Below, one piece after another: positions 6,376-7,540 of a DNA stretch of 7,540 bases. Both the position numbers and the translations under genes were made by a program. Every line of letters begins with the position of its first letter. Positions within the stretch are counted from its first letter, which is position 1. Under the pieces are notes generated by a model. It saw only the letters and a program-made list of their open reading frames with translations, did no database searches and was not told the DNA's origin. The DNA is taken from contig DASTGO010000256.1 of NCBI GenBank assembly GCA_035719045.1, positions 1-7,540 of the forward strand, written 5' to 3'. This DNA is from DASTGO01 sp035719045 (GTDB lineage Bacteria; Actinomycetota; Actinomycetes; Actinomycetales; Kineosporiaceae).

Positions 6376-6462
6376 GTCGATGTCCCACGAGGGCGTGACG
6401 AGGGCGTACGCCCCTTCTTTCACAGACCGCACCCGAATCGACAACCGGTCGTGTCGATGTCC
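6372..6462. promoter_or_regulatory. Repeated TGTCGAT boxes in the gap leader (candidate operators or alternative RNA hairpins)
   Basis: TGTCGAT occurs at 6375-6381, in reverse orientation (ATCGACA) at 6437-6443, and again at 6452-6458; a near-copy TGTCGGT is at 6356-6362. The two forward copies extend to an 11-bp identity TGTCGATGTCC (6375-6385 and 6452-6462), 77 bases apart. The reverse copy forms a perfect 10-bp inverted repeat with the first (GGTTGTCGAT 6372-6381, ATCGACAACC 6437-6446) and a 22-bp dyad with the second (6437-6458, arms of 7, spacer of 8). The arrangement looks regulatory, but no known regulator is identified. Confidence 0.4.
6387..6407. repeat. 10-bp direct repeat (ACGAGGGCGT) with 11-bp period in the gap leader
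   Basis: ACGAGGGCGT is at 6387-6396 and 6398-6407, separated by a single G. The 11-bp period places both copies on the same face of the DNA helix, immediately downstream of the predicted gap transcription start. It may be a tandem binding site or a slippage duplication. Confidence 0.55.
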
Positions 6463-6471
6463 GGTGCCCCC

Positions 6472-6479
6472 AGGGAGGG
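6472..6479 (+). promoter_or_regulatory. Strong ribosome-binding site of gap
   Basis: AGGGAGGG at 6472-6479 lies eight bases before GTG 6488, an ideal distance. It fixes that codon as the start, against longer in-frame starts such as 6374 or 6380. Confidence 0.85.
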
Positions 6480-6487
6480 CTTTCGCA

Positions 6488-7492
<1,005 letters not shown>

Positions 7493-7503
7493 CCCGTAGC
7501 GGA

Positions 7504-7519
7504 ACACCCGGACACCCGG
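7504..7519. repeat. 8-bp tandem duplication (ACACCCGG) after gap
   Basis: ACACCCGG is at 7504-7511 and 7512-7519. The final 48 bases of the window hold no gene start or clear terminator, so this is only a small sequence duplication. Confidence 0.5.
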
Positions 7520-7540
7520 CCTGCCGCATGTCCGTCTGAC

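Noticed and set aside
6451..6455. GTGTC (reverse of GACAC, the WhiA core site) upstream of gap as evidence for WhiA control
   Set aside because: A 5-bp match occurs often by chance, and the same core appears within several coding regions here; it needs ChIP data.
6374..6487. 38-residue N-terminal extension of gap from an upstream TTG
   Set aside because: GAPDHs begin a few residues before GINGFGRIG, the strong ribosome-binding site at 6472-6479 serves GTG 6488, and the extension overlaps the promoter and dyads.

Overview
The window comes from a very high-G+C actinobacterium (Actinomycetota). Third codon positions are almost all G or C, GTG starts are common, and the gene order uvrC-rapZ-yvcK-whiA-gap is the classic actinobacterial arrangement. 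WhiA closely resembles the sporulation regulator of streptomycetes and their relatives. I cannot name the genus from sequence alone. All coding genes lie on the + strand; the long minus-strand open frames are G+C-driven shadows.

Layout. Positions 1-977 hold the 3' part of an M20D-type amidohydrolase that carries an in-frame amber codon at 165-167, so it looks like a pseudogene (or a sequencing error). Positions 978-1129 are a spacer with two short direct-repeat structures, a small stem-loop and a probable promoter whose predicted start site is the uvrC GTG itself (leaderless mRNA). uvrC (1130-3235) encodes the incision nuclease of nucleotide excision repair, with an extra acidic/Gly-rich insertion. 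After 68 bases with a small hairpin come rapZ (3304-4206) and yvcK (4206-5162), which overlap by one base. A short, relatively A+T-rich spacer with an imperfect dyad precedes whiA (5256-6236). The 251-base whiA-gap spacer is the most structured non-coding stretch: a weak hairpin after whiA, a probable promoter, a 13-bp dyad over the -10 region, repeated TGTCGAT boxes in both orientations and an 11-bp-period direct repeat. gap (6488-7492) encodes NAD-dependent glyceraldehyde-3-phosphate dehydrogenase. The last 48 bases carry no gene; pgk is the usual next gene in relatives but is outside the window.

How the genes fit together. RapZ, YvcK and WhiA form a conserved trio in Gram-positive bacteria that ties amino-sugar/UDP-GlcNAc and central carbon state to envelope growth and, in sporulating actinobacteria, to development. 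gap begins the lower-glycolysis block and appears to have its own promoter. UvrC is a DNA-repair enzyme that is a constant neighbour without an obvious functional link.

Overall this is a conserved housekeeping region. I see no mobile element, CRISPR array, RNA gene or defence system. The observations most worth checking are the amber codon in the amidohydrolase and the repeat/dyad cluster upstream of gap.
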